In this document: positions 1 through 8,043 of the stretch, in pieces
Position numbering within the stretch: the stretch's first letter is position 1
Layout of the letters: each line of letters opens with the position of its first letter
DNA from: Saprospiraceae bacterium
GTDB lineage: Bacteria; Bacteroidota; Bacteroidia; Chitinophagales; Saprospiraceae
Direction: 5' to 3'
Length of the DNA: 63,084 nt
Assembly: GCA_020436835.1 (NCBI GenBank)
Contig: JAGQWZ010000463.1
Coordinates: 1-63,084 of the forward strand
Position numbers and translations under genes: made by a program
The notes under the pieces: generated by a model
Seen by the model: the letters and a program-made list of their open reading frames with translations, nothing else
Databases searched by the model: none
What the model was told of the DNA's origin: nothing

Positions 1-1605
1 AAGTCTGAAGAAAGTATAAGTGTCTCTGTGTCTGATACCGGCATTGGCATTGCAAAAGATAAACTTGAGCAAATATTTATTGGTTTTGAACAGGTCGACG
101 GATCTTCCCGCCGTCAATACGGAGGAGCCGGCTTGGGTCTCACCATCACTAAACAATTGGTGGAATTGCATGGTGGTGAAATCAAGGTGCAGTCAGAACC
201 GGGAGAAGGATCTGTCTTTACATTTACCCTGCCGAATACGACTACCCCGGAGGTCTCAGGACCTTCTGCTTCCGCATCTCAGAAAAATGTCAGAGATTTT
301 AATTTGATGGAAACGGTCGAAGAAAAATACGATGCTGCACCAGGTCATCCCGTCCGTTCGGTTGGAAGAATTCTGGTCGTCGATGATGAGTTGGTTAATT
401 TGCAGGTATTATTTAATCATTTGAGTCTGGAAGGCTATGAGGTGGTTCGTGTCACCAGTGGACAAGAGGCACTTGACCTCATCCATAGTCCTGCCTCCTT
501 TGACCTGGTGATCCTGGATATCATGATGCCAAGAATGTCGGGTTTTGAGGTTTGCCAAAAGATCAGAGAAAAATATTCGCCAAGTCAGCTCCCGGTGATT
601 ATGCTTACCGCCAAAAATCAGATCACTGACCTGGTAGAAGGTTTTGATGCCGGTGCAAATGACTATTTAGGCAAACCATTTTCCCGGGATGAGCTTTTGT
701 CCCGGCTCAAGACCCATCTCCGGTTGCACCGCATAAATCGGGCAACCGGCAGATTCGTTCCCTATGAATTTCTGCACTCTATTGGCCGGGATGAAATTAC
801 GGATGTACAGCTGGGCGATCATTCTCACTTTAACGAGATCAGCGTTTTATTCGCTGATATACGCAGTTATACCACGTTGGCTGAAAAGATGAGTCCAAAG
901 CAGAATTTTAGATTTGTGAATGCTTTTGTGGGCCGGATGGGACCCATTATTGAGAAAAATAATGGGATCATCGAGCAGTATCTGGGTGACGCAATCCTCG
1001 CAATTTTCCCACAAAAGACGGATGATGCAGTGAAGGCTGCCATTGAGATGCAACACGCTATTGAGAATTATAATGTATCCCGGATTTCGGATAAAAGGGC
1101 ACCTCTCCAGATTGGAATTGGCATTCACACAGGGCCACTGATTATGGGGATCATCGGTCATGAGAGCCGGGTGGATACGGCGATCATTTCCGACACAGTA
1201 AACATTGCTTCCCGTTTTGAAGGCCTCACTAAATTTTATGGTGCGAACATTCTGTTGAGTGACGCCTGTTACACCCGGATTTCCAACCTGCAAAATTTTC
1301 ACTTCCGGTATCTGGGAGCAGTCCAGGTCAAGGGTAAAAATGAAACAAACCGCGTCTATGAATGTATAGATGGTGATGCAACATCCATAATGGAGAAAAA
1401 AATCTCGACACAAACACTCTTTGAATCAGCTCTTGAGTACTATGTGAAAGGTGAATTTGGAGAAGCCTCCGCTTGTTTCCAGACAGTGCTGAGAGAAAAT
1501 AAGGAAGATACCGTGGCATTAAATTTTCAAATGAAGTCTGCCGGGCATTTGGCCAAAGGTACTCCTGCTGACTGGCAGGGAGTTGACCTTATGGAGAGTA
1601 AATAG
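1..1605 (+). CDS. Hybrid sensor kinase / receiver / class III nucleotide cyclase (5' end outside window)
   Basis: The reading frame is open from the first base, so the N-terminus and the phosphoacceptor-histidine domain lie upstream. The visible 534 codons start inside a histidine-kinase ATPase domain (G1 box DTGIGI, then GGAGLGLTITKQL). A receiver domain follows at about residues 122-240, with acidic pocket VVDDE, phospho-acceptor Asp in LVILDIMMP and Lys in LGKPF. A class III cyclase domain spans about 280-470, with metal-binding Asp residues in FADIRSYT and YLGDAILAIF and the transition-state Asn and Arg in TVNIASRF. The last 60 residues look TPR-like (ALEYYVKGEFGEASACF). The protein probably turns a sensory signal into a cyclic nucleotide. 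The usual adenine-selecting Lys is Gln (EQYLGD) and its partner position is Ala, so the nucleotide made is uncertain. Domain calls are firm; ligand and product are not known. Confidence 0.9.
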   Translation, partial: KSEESISVSVSDTGIGIAKDKLEQIFIGFEQVDGSSRRQYGGAGLGLTITKQLVELHGGEIKVQSEPGEGSVFTFTLPNTTTPEVSGPSASASQKNVRDFNLMETVEEKYDAAPGHPVRSVGRILVVDDELVNLQVLFNHLSLEGYEVVRVTSGQEALDLIHSPASFDLVILDIMMPRMSGFEVCQKIREKYSPSQLPVIMLTAKNQITDLVEGFDAGANDYLGKPFSRDELLSRLKTHLRLHRINRATGRFVPYEFLHSIGRDEITDVQLGDHSHFNEISVLFADIRSYTTLAEKMSPKQNFRFVNAFVGRMGPIIEKNNGIIEQYLGDAILAIFPQKTDDAVKAAIEMQHAIENYNVSRISDKRAPLQIGIGIHTGPLIMGIIGHESRVDTAIISDTVNIASRFEGLTKFYGANILLSDACYTRISNLQNFHFRYLGAVQVKGKNETNRVYECIDGDATSIMEKKISTQTLFESALEYYVKGEFGEASACFQTVLRENKEDTVALNFQMKSAGHLAKGTPADWQGVDLMESK

Positions 1606-1642
1606 AAATCAGTCTTTAGGTGATCCATCGTGCTTATAATCC

Positions 1643-2080
1643 TTAATTCGTGTAAGTGTTTGCCAATTCTTTTAAAAGAATAATGGTTAATTCCCTTTTT
1701 TCCCAGGGCACAAAAAGATGATCATGATATCGGGCGGAGACTATGTTACAGGGAATATTGTTTTCGAATAGTAGGTTAGAAATAGTGGCAGTTAATCCCA
1801 CTGCCTCCAGCGAAGAGAAGACGTCCAGGGTGATCCAGGCCGATTCAAATGCGTATGCGGCCTGAAGGCGGATCGCATCCTCCCTCCTTAGAATAATGGT
1901 TGTTCCTTCCTTCTCCTTAAACGTCATAACTGCACTACCTAAAAGCTGGGGCCCTGGCTTATCGACAGATGTAAATACGTAGGAGCCGGGATTTGTTCTC
2001 GGATGGAGGGATTTTAGTATTTCAACGAGGTTTTCTTTTTCTCTCACGCTTTGTTTATACTTTCTATCCGACAATTTCAT
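1643..2080 (-). CDS. ACT-domain protein (DUF2241-like)
   Basis: This is a 145-residue protein without signal peptide or membrane segment. The middle (SYVFTSVDKPGPQLLGSAVMTF) and the C-terminal half (AWITLDVFSSLEAVGLTA, then NIPCNIVSARYHDHLFVP) match the pattern of small stand-alone ACT-domain proteins that bind amino acids or similar ligands. I chose the internal ATG at 2080 because a longer reading frame to 2182 would run 47 bases into the divergently transcribed sensor kinase and adds a basic, non-conserved stretch. The gene points towards the cyclase gene and is transcribed away from the two-component operon, so it is probably its own unit. No ligand can be named. Confidence 0.75.
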   Translation of the reverse strand: MKLSDRKYKQSVREKENLVEILKSLHPRTNPGSYVFTSVDKPGPQLLGSAVMTFKEKEGTTIILRREDAIRLQAAYAFESAWITLDVFSSLEAVGLTATISNLLFENNIPCNIVSARYHDHLFVPWEKRELTIILLKELANTYTN

Positions 2081-2135
2081 ATTTTTTCGCCTAATTAAAC
2101 TTTTAATATAGAGGTGACTGCGTTTTAATTTATAT

Positions 2136-3857
2136 ATGCGAGTACGAATTCCGATTAAATTTAAGCTGGCATTGGCCATCATATCTCTTGTGGTACCCTT
2201 TCTATTGATTTTGTCAGCATTATTTTATTGGCAATTTCGTAAATCAATTGATGAGAGAGTATTGCTTCAATTAAGTTCGATAAAACAGCTAAAGTCTGTT
2301 CAAATTGAAGATTACCTCAAACAGGAATGGTCCGTCTTTGTACAGGAAGTTCAACAATCGTCTGATCGGGGCTTGCCGCAAGATCTTGATGGTGATCTGA
2401 GAATCATTAAAGATCCCGAAAGCCTGCCACCGGCAGACTCACTATATTATTATTTAACGAAAAAAAATCAGATTGGCCTTTATGATCTGTCGGAATACAC
2501 AGACTCGGGACAGCTGCTTTTAGGTTATTATTTTCTTGAAGATGATTTGGCAGTAGCAAAGATCCTCGAGGCAGAGAAGATACAGGAAATCCTTCTGGAG
2601 CGAACCGGAATGGGTGAAACCGGTGAAAGCTATCTGGTTGGATCCGATTTTCTCTTACGGTCACGTTCGCGGTTTTTTCCTGAAAAACCACCGAATTCGA
2701 TACTGGCAAAAACGGACGGAGTCAGACAGGCCCTGACGGGCACAAATGGATCGGCCTTGATCCGGGATTACCGCGATGTACCGGTTTTCAGTGCTTTTGG
2801 CAGAATTGATTTTAAAGGTATCCAATGGGCAATTCTCTCGGAGCTCGACCAGGATGAAGCACACCAGCCTATTCTGGTGATGCAGAACCGGCTGGTCCTT
2901 ATTTTACTCCTGATTTTAATTTTGACGATACTAGGGGCATTCTTATTGGCGAGGGTGCTGGTGAAACCCCTGGTTAGAATGAAAGAGAATCTGACCGGCA
3001 TGGCTTCCGGTAATTTTCCGGAAGTGGTGATAAAAGATTCCCGAAATGATGAGATCGGGGATATGTTCAGGGCCCTGGACCAATTGGTAACTTCTATATT
3101 ACAAACGTTACATTTTGCAGATGAGATCGGTACTATGAATCTTTCCGCAGAGTATCGGATGCAAAGTAAAAATGATCGTTTGGGTCAGGCTCTGATCGCT
3201 ATGCAGGAAAATTTGATTGCCCTCAAAAAAAGGGAGGAGCAAATGCAACTCACCGCTCAGAAATCATTACTTCAGGGGCAGGAGAACGAACGGGCTCGAC
3301 TCGCACGGGAGATGCACGATGGACTGGGACCGCTGTTGACCAGTCTAAAAATGATGATTCAGAGAATGACATTAGATGGAGCTGAAAAAGACCGGATTAA
3401 GAAAATCCTCGATGATACGATTTCTGAAGTCAGGCGGATTACTTATGACCTGATGCCCCAGGCACTGGTGGATTTTGGAGTGGCCGCAGCCCTGAATCAT
3501 CTGGTCAAAGTAACGGCAAAAGCATCCGGTATTGATATAAAATACACCTATTCCATGCAGGGGAAGCCTCTATCCGATCAAATCAATACGGGGATTTACC
3601 GGATTGCTCAGGAGGCCCTGAATAATGCACTCAAACATTCGGGCGCCCGTGAAATCCGGATGTCAGTCACTCAGTTTGAAGATCGTATTTCTTTCTACTT
3701 TGAAGATGATGGTAGGGGATTCGATACGGATCACCCTGGCCCCGGTAATGGTCTGGTAAATATGCGGGAACGTTGTAGAATATTGAATGGAATTATTAAT
3801 ATTGATTCAAGTCCTGAAGGTACCGTAATAGAAATGGAAATTCCCACGGATGAGTAA
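2136..3857 (+). CDS. NarL-type membrane sensor histidine kinase
   Basis: This is a 573-residue inner-membrane kinase. It has a first membrane segment at about residues 10-30, an extracytoplasmic sensor region of roughly 220 residues, a second membrane segment at about 252-273 (leucine/isoleucine-rich) and a HAMP linker (LVKPLVRMKENL). A HisKA_3 dimerisation domain follows, with the phospho-acceptor His near residue 394 in AREMHDGLGPLLTSLK. The ATPase domain shows the N box (AQEALNNALKHSGA) and G boxes (DDGRGFD, GNGLVNMRERC). This kinase class pairs with LuxR/NarL response regulators, and one overlaps its stop codon by 8 bases, so the two form an operon and almost certainly a cognate pair. The sensed signal is unknown. 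Confidence 0.93.
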   Translation: MRVRIPIKFKLALAIISLVVPFLLILSALFYWQFRKSIDERVLLQLSSIKQLKSVQIEDYLKQEWSVFVQEVQQSSDRGLPQDLDGDLRIIKDPESLPPADSLYYYLTKKNQIGLYDLSEYTDSGQLLLGYYFLEDDLAVAKILEAEKIQEILLERTGMGETGESYLVGSDFLLRSRSRFFPEKPPNSILAKTDGVRQALTGTNGSALIRDYRDVPVFSAFGRIDFKGIQWAILSELDQDEAHQPILVMQNRLVLILLLILILTILGAFLLARVLVKPLVRMKENLTGMASGNFPEVVIKDSRNDEIGDMFRALDQLVTSILQTLHFADEIGTMNLSAEYRMQSKNDRLGQALIAMQENLIALKKREEQMQLTAQKSLLQGQENERARLAREMHDGLGPLLTSLKMMIQRMTLDGAEKDRIKKILDDTISEVRRITYDLMPQALVDFGVAAALNHLVKVTAKASGIDIKYTYSMQGKPLSDQINTGIYRIAQEALNNALKHSGAREIRMSVTQFEDRISFYFEDDGRGFDTDHPGPGNGLVNMRERCRILNGIINIDSSPEGTVIEMEIPTDE

Positions 3858-4482
3858 TATAAGAATAATAATTGCGGATGATCATCAGTTATTCCGGGAT
3901 GGTCTTTCTGCTTTGCTGTCAAGCCAGCCTGACTTTTCGGTCATTAGCAGTGTCGGTTCGGGTGCAGAGCTCCTTGATTTACTGGAGGAAGGGATTCAGG
4001 TAGATATTGTACTCCTGGATCTCAGTATGCCGGAGATGAATGGATTTGAAGTCCTGAACCGGGCTAAACGGCGGTTTAAAAAAGTCAGGTTTATCGTGAT
4101 TTCGATGCACGAGGATGGTTCATATATTTCTAAATGCATACGTTTTGGTGCATTTGCCTATCTGTTGAAGAATATCGATGATGTTGAACTATTTGAAGCC
4201 GTTCGTTCGGTATATCAGGGAAGAAAATATTTTAATGAACACATAAAAGATCTGATGGTGCAAAATATGGCATTGGAAGGCAGTGATTTAAAAACATTAT
4301 CGAAGCGGGAGTCAGAAGTATTAAATTATGTGGCTCAGGGTAAGACTACTAAAGAAATTGCGGCTATTCTATATGTTAGTACCCGCACAGTAGAGACGCA
4401 CCGCGTAAATATGATGAAAAAGCTGATGGTTCAGAATACCGCTGAATTAATCCGGAAAGCCACCCAGCTCAAATTGATCTAA
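3850..4482 (+). CDS. NarL/FixJ-family response regulator
   Basis: This 210-residue DNA-binding regulator has a receiver domain at residues 1-120: acidic residues in IIADDHQ, phospho-acceptor Asp57 in VLLDLSMPEM and the switch Lys in YLLKNID. A LuxR-type helix-turn-helix sits at about 145-205 (SKRESEVLNYVAQGKTTKEI, then STRTVETHRVNMMKKL). The start codon overlaps the end of the sensor-kinase gene, which implies translational coupling. Inverted and direct TCCGTA repeats just downstream, ahead of a small exported protein gene, are plausible target sites. That link is inference. Confidence 0.95.
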   Translation: MSNIRIIIADDHQLFRDGLSALLSSQPDFSVISSVGSGAELLDLLEEGIQVDIVLLDLSMPEMNGFEVLNRAKRRFKKVRFIVISMHEDGSYISKCIRFGAFAYLLKNIDDVELFEAVRSVYQGRKYFNEHIKDLMVQNMALEGSDLKTLSKRESEVLNYVAQGKTTKEIAAILYVSTRTVETHRVNMMKKLMVQNTAELIRKATQLKLI

Positions 4483-4500
4483 GGTACCTCAAGCCAGGTT

Positions 4501-4538
4501 TATCCGTATTTATACGGATATCCACCTTCCGTATTTAT
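4501..4538. promoter_or_regulatory. TCCGTA repeat element: inverted repeat plus direct repeat
   Basis: The bases TATCCGTA and TACGGATA form a perfect 8-base inverted repeat with a TTTA spacer (4501-4520). The 11-mer TCCGTATTTAT at 4503-4513 recurs exactly at 4528-4538, 25 bases downstream. The element lies between the response-regulator stop and the small exported protein gene at 4631. Three half-sites in helical register suggest an operator for a dimeric regulator such as the upstream NarL-type protein. The hairpin could instead end the two-component transcript, but no T-run follows it. Confidence 0.5.
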
Positions 4539-4630
4539 TACTGGTTAAATTACGATTTTTTCGGGAAGGATTTTATTGCCCGAACTCCGTTACTTTGTAT
4601 TGATTATCAGAGGTTTAAAGGATAATAAAT

Positions 4631-4957
4631 ATGAAAAGAATTATAGTAACGGTTTTCGGCATGTTGATGATGGCTTTTACTTTCGCGCAAACGGGAAATC
4701 ATTTAGATAAGCCCCGAAGCAAAAGTATGAAGCAGGAAGAGGTAAGGATTAAGCATGTGGTTACCCGGGCTCAACCTCTCCAATTGAAAGGTCCTGCCGC
4801 CAAAAACCGGCTCCGACGCGGTCCCGGTGATGCCAAAGTGGTTCCGGTGGTTCGCAGTGCCCGCATGAGTTTGAAAGGACCGGGGGCAAAAAATTACCGG
4901 CCCCAGATTAAGAAAAGCAGTCCAAATATTTTTAGACATAGTAGTAGAAATGAGTGA
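4631..4957 (+). CDS. Small basic exported protein with two LKGPxAKN repeats
   Basis: This 108-residue protein has a clear signal peptide (MKRIIVTVFGMLMMAFTFAQ, cleavage after the alanine). The mature part is very basic, free of cysteine, and carries two copies of a short motif: LQLKGPAAKN at about 51-60 and MSLKGPGAKN at about 79-88, separated by an arginine-rich link. I do not recognise a family. The signal peptide, the internal repeat, a terminator straddling the stop codon and the repeated element upstream support a real gene. Its position behind a two-component operon suggests it may be a target of that system. It could be a cell-surface or matrix-binding peptide; that is speculation. Confidence 0.7.
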   Translation: MKRIIVTVFGMLMMAFTFAQTGNHLDKPRSKSMKQEEVRIKHVVTRAQPLQLKGPAAKNRLRRGPGDAKVVPVVRSARMSLKGPGAKNYRPQIKKSSPNIFRHSSRNE

Positions 4958-4992
4958 GCACACTCTCCTTTGATTGTGCTCCTCGCTTTTTT
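4956..4992 (+). terminator. Intrinsic terminator after the small exported protein
   Basis: GAGCACA (4956-4962) pairs perfectly with TGTGCTC (4975-4981) around a 12-base loop, and a run of six T follows at 4987-4992. The stem overlaps the stop codon of the small basic protein gene. Confidence 0.7.
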
Positions 4993-5153
4993 CTTTGAAT
5001 AGTAGATATCACGTTTACCGTCGTTGATATTGAGCGTTTACGTTAGCTATTAATCTTATCCCGAATGGGGATCGGGCGAAGTCATGGAGTCCGGTTTAAT
5101 TGCCGGTTGTGTGCCTGGAATGCTTGACCCAACTAGTGGGATATAATCATTGT

Positions 5154-7514
5154 TTATTCATTTTGCAACGCAGCTGAGGGATGGGCAAATGCTGCCCTCA
5201 GCGTTTCAAAACTGACGGTGACAATGGCAATGAACCATGCCGTCAGACAGGCCAGCAAGAATACCCACCACTTAATGTCAATGTGGTAAGCAAAATTCTG
5301 CAACCATTGATTTACAATGAGGAAAGAGACTGGCAGTGCGATAATCATCGCCAGCCAAATTGGCTTGGTAAAATCTTTGACAAGCAAAAAGACCACATTG
5401 GCCACAGATGCACCAACTACCTTCCGAATACTGATTTCCTTTTTTCTTCGCTCTGCCAGAAAAGCCGAAAGACCATACAGACCCAGGCAGGAAATGAAAA
5501 TCGCGAGCATGGCAAATATATTCACCAATTTGCCCAACGTTGCCTCAGATTGATATTGGTTTTCGATATCCTGGTCTAAAAATCCAAATTCGAACGGATA
5601 TTCGGGATTTAGACTTTGATAGATCCTTTCCATGGCCGCGATGGTCTCGTCCGTTTTACCGGGTTCCGTGCGTATCACCGCATATTGACCATTCTTTGTA
5701 TAGCGCATCACAATAGGGTCGATAGGTTGTTGTATGGGTTTGAAATGAAAATCTCTGATCACACCAACTATGGTTCCATCCCCACTCCAAAGACTAAACT
5801 TCTTACCAATAGCCTGCTCAGCATCCATATCCATAATCTCCAGCGCTTTTTCATTGACAATGTATTTGCGGTCATCCGACTTAAATTCCTCGGAAAAAGT
5901 GCGACCGGTCAGGATCGTCATATCGAAGACCTTGAGAAAGTGGTCATCCACATCCATATTGGAAAAGACAACCTGCTGGTTAGGATCCTTTCCGTCCCAT
6001 TCTACATCAATGGTAGCGTTTAACAGGTTAGTGGGCAATTCACCGACCAATGAAAATTGATCAGTCAGATTATTCCCGGCCAATGCTGATCGCAACGCAT
6101 CCTGGTTATTCCGGATCGGTCCGCGCAATGGCATATAGACCAGGTTTTCCTGGTCGAAACCCAGATTGCGATTCCGGATAAATGACTGCTGTTGATGGAT
6201 AGATATAGTGCCTATAATAAGGATGATCGAAAAGACGAACTGGATGATAACCAGTCCGTTTCGAAATAGCCGATGTCCTGTACCCGCATTCTTTTGCAGG
6301 GAAAAAACCTTAACCGGTTCGAAGCCGGAAAGATAGAAAGCCGGATAGCTTCCTGCCAGCACTCCAATAAATAGAGTGAGGCCGAAAATACTCAAAATGG
6401 CAACCGGATCCAGGATCTTCATGCCCATCTCCTGATTCGTGACGAGGTTGAAAGCCGGTAGGGTCAGAAATATAATGCCGATGGCAAGAACGAGCGATAA
6501 GAAAGCGATCAGGGTCGATTCGGTGAGAAATTGATTAATTAATTGATATCGATACGCACCGGCGACTTTTCGAAAACCTACCTCTCGAGCCCGCCGGGCA
6601 GCCCGGGCTGTAGATAAATTCATAAAATTGATGCAGGCAATAATTAAAATGAAAATAGCGGTAAAAAGGAAAATGTAGATATATTGAATATCACCATGGC
6701 CGGCAACATCGCCATGAAAATCGGAAAACAGATGGATCTTCGAAAGGGGTTGTAATACGAAGTCTACCTTTAACTCCGACTCATTTTCCGTATACAGTGC
6801 GTCGATTCTTTCATTTATTACCTTCGATTCTTCTACTGAGTTCGCTTTGTTCAATTTAACATAGGAGTAATAGTTGAAATTGTCCCATCGGTTTTCCCTA
6901 AGGTCTTCTTCCGTTCTGGCCAGGTATGACATGGGGATTAAAAAATCAAAATGGAGGTGGGAAGGAGTCGGGTTTTTTCCAAGCACACCGGTAACCACCA
7001 TGTCATCTTTGTTATCCATTTTGATCAAACGCCCAAGAGGATTCTCATTGCCAAAATATTTTTCAGCCATTTGCGGAGAAATGACGATGCTTTGCGGTTG
7101 TTTAAGTACCTCATCCCGGTGACCCTCTGCCAGTGAATACGAAAAGAAATTGAAGAAATTACTATCTACAAAAAAGGTCGATTTTTCCTCATACTTTTGA
7201 TTGCCAACCTGAAAAAGATTACTCCTTTGATAGGTTAACCTGAGGGCTTCACTAACTTCCGGAAATTGATCCCGCATTGCCGGAGCCAAAGGAGCAGGGG
7301 TGATAGCCGCCCGAATATTTTCTACCTGACAGGTGATCCGGTAAATTCGCGCTCTATCCTCATTAAATTGATCGTAACTCAATTCGTTTTTAATCCAGAT
7401 AAAGATGAGAATACTGCTGGCGAGGCCAATGGCAAGACCCACGACATTAATCAGTGAAAATGATTTCTGGCGGATCAAATTGCGGAGCCCGATCTTTAGG
7501 TAGTTACGTATCAT
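5154..7514 (-). CDS. FtsX/MacB-type ABC transporter permease
   Basis: This 786-residue protein has the duplicated layout common in Bacteroidota: an N-terminal membrane segment after MIRNYLKIGLRNLIRQKSF, a MacB-type periplasmic domain, three membrane segments of an FtsX domain (from about residue 280, with RAARRAREVGFRKVAGAYR), a second periplasmic domain and a final FtsX domain with ERRKKEISIRKVVGAS. Such permeases work with an ATPase in export, lipoprotein handling or mechanotransmission, but no ATPase gene is adjacent. Its 5' end faces the PadR gene across about 190 bases. Substrate unknown. Confidence 0.9.
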   Translation of the reverse strand: MIRNYLKIGLRNLIRQKSFSLINVVGLAIGLASSILIFIWIKNELSYDQFNEDRARIYRITCQVENIRAAITPAPLAPAMRDQFPEVSEALRLTYQRSNLFQVGNQKYEEKSTFFVDSNFFNFFSYSLAEGHRDEVLKQPQSIVISPQMAEKYFGNENPLGRLIKMDNKDDMVVTGVLGKNPTPSHLHFDFLIPMSYLARTEEDLRENRWDNFNYYSYVKLNKANSVEESKVINERIDALYTENESELKVDFVLQPLSKIHLFSDFHGDVAGHGDIQYIYIFLFTAIFILIIACINFMNLSTARAARRAREVGFRKVAGAYRYQLINQFLTESTLIAFLSLVLAIGIIFLTLPAFNLVTNQEMGMKILDPVAILSIFGLTLFIGVLAGSYPAFYLSGFEPVKVFSLQKNAGTGHRLFRNGLVIIQFVFSIILIIGTISIHQQQSFIRNRNLGFDQENLVYMPLRGPIRNNQDALRSALAGNNLTDQFSLVGELPTNLLNATIDVEWDGKDPNQQVVFSNMDVDDHFLKVFDMTILTGRTFSEEFKSDDRKYIVNEKALEIMDMDAEQAIGKKFSLWSGDGTIVGVIRDFHFKPIQQPIDPIVMRYTKNGQYAVIRTEPGKTDETIAAMERIYQSLNPEYPFEFGFLDQDIENQYQSEATLGKLVNIFAMLAIFISCLGLYGLSAFLAERRKKEISIRKVVGASVANVVFLLVKDFTKPIWLAMIIALPVSFLIVNQWLQNFAYHIDIKWWVFLLACLTAWFIAIVTVSFETLRAAFAHPSAALQNE

Positions 7515-7707
7515 AACGTAAATGAATTAGGTAAATATTTGCTTATGAAGAAGGAAATACTTTTCCTCGTCAGCAATGTCGCTTTTAAGGTCGGACGCTT
7601 CAGACGGTCAAAGGTTACAGATTGAACCTGATTTTATTTGATCCGGTAAAAAATATTTCGCCGGAAAAGTAATTTGGACTATATTTACTGCAATTGCGAA
7701 TAATATT

Positions 7708-8031
7708 GTGAAAAAAACGAAATTGGGCGAATTTGAGGAATTCGTACTGCTTACCGTGGCCGTATTGCGGGAGGATGCCTATGGGGTCGAGATCAAACGG
7801 GAACTCGAACGGAGGATGAGACAGAAGCTCAGCGTGGGCTCCATTCAATCGGCACTTAAAAGACTCGAAGAGAAAGGATTTCTCACTTCCGAATTTGGTG
7901 AAGCCTCCCCGGTAAGAGGAGGTAAAAGAAAAAGGATTTATACTTTGACCAGTTATGCCTCGAAAGTATTGACCGAACTGAAACAAATCAGAGATCAGTA
8001 CTGGGATTCGCTACCGGATTTCGCGATTTAA
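7708..8031 (+). CDS. PadR-family transcriptional regulator
   Basis: This 107-residue winged-helix protein has the PadR pattern: LGEFEEFVLLTVAVL, then AYGVEIKRELERR, then the recognition region SVGSIQSALKRLEEKGFL and a wing with GGKRKRIYTLT. It starts at a GTG codon; no in-frame ATG fits the family start. It lies 12 bases before a permease that carries a PadR-associated N-terminal domain, the usual pairing in Bacteroidota, so it probably regulates that gene and possibly the divergent permease. Confidence 0.9.
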   Translation: MKKTKLGEFEEFVLLTVAVLREDAYGVEIKRELERRMRQKLSVGSIQSALKRLEEKGFLTSEFGEASPVRGGKRKRIYTLTSYASKVLTELKQIRDQYWDSLPDFAI

Positions 8032-8043
8032 TGCCCTGCAATT

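Noticed and set aside
847..1413. Minus-strand open frame of 188 codons inside the cyclase domain
   Set aside because: It lies fully antisense to a protein with clear catalytic motifs and has no recognisable domain.
5058..5085. CCCGA/TCGGG short stem downstream of the minus-strand permease
   Set aside because: Five-base stem without a T-run on the relevant strand.
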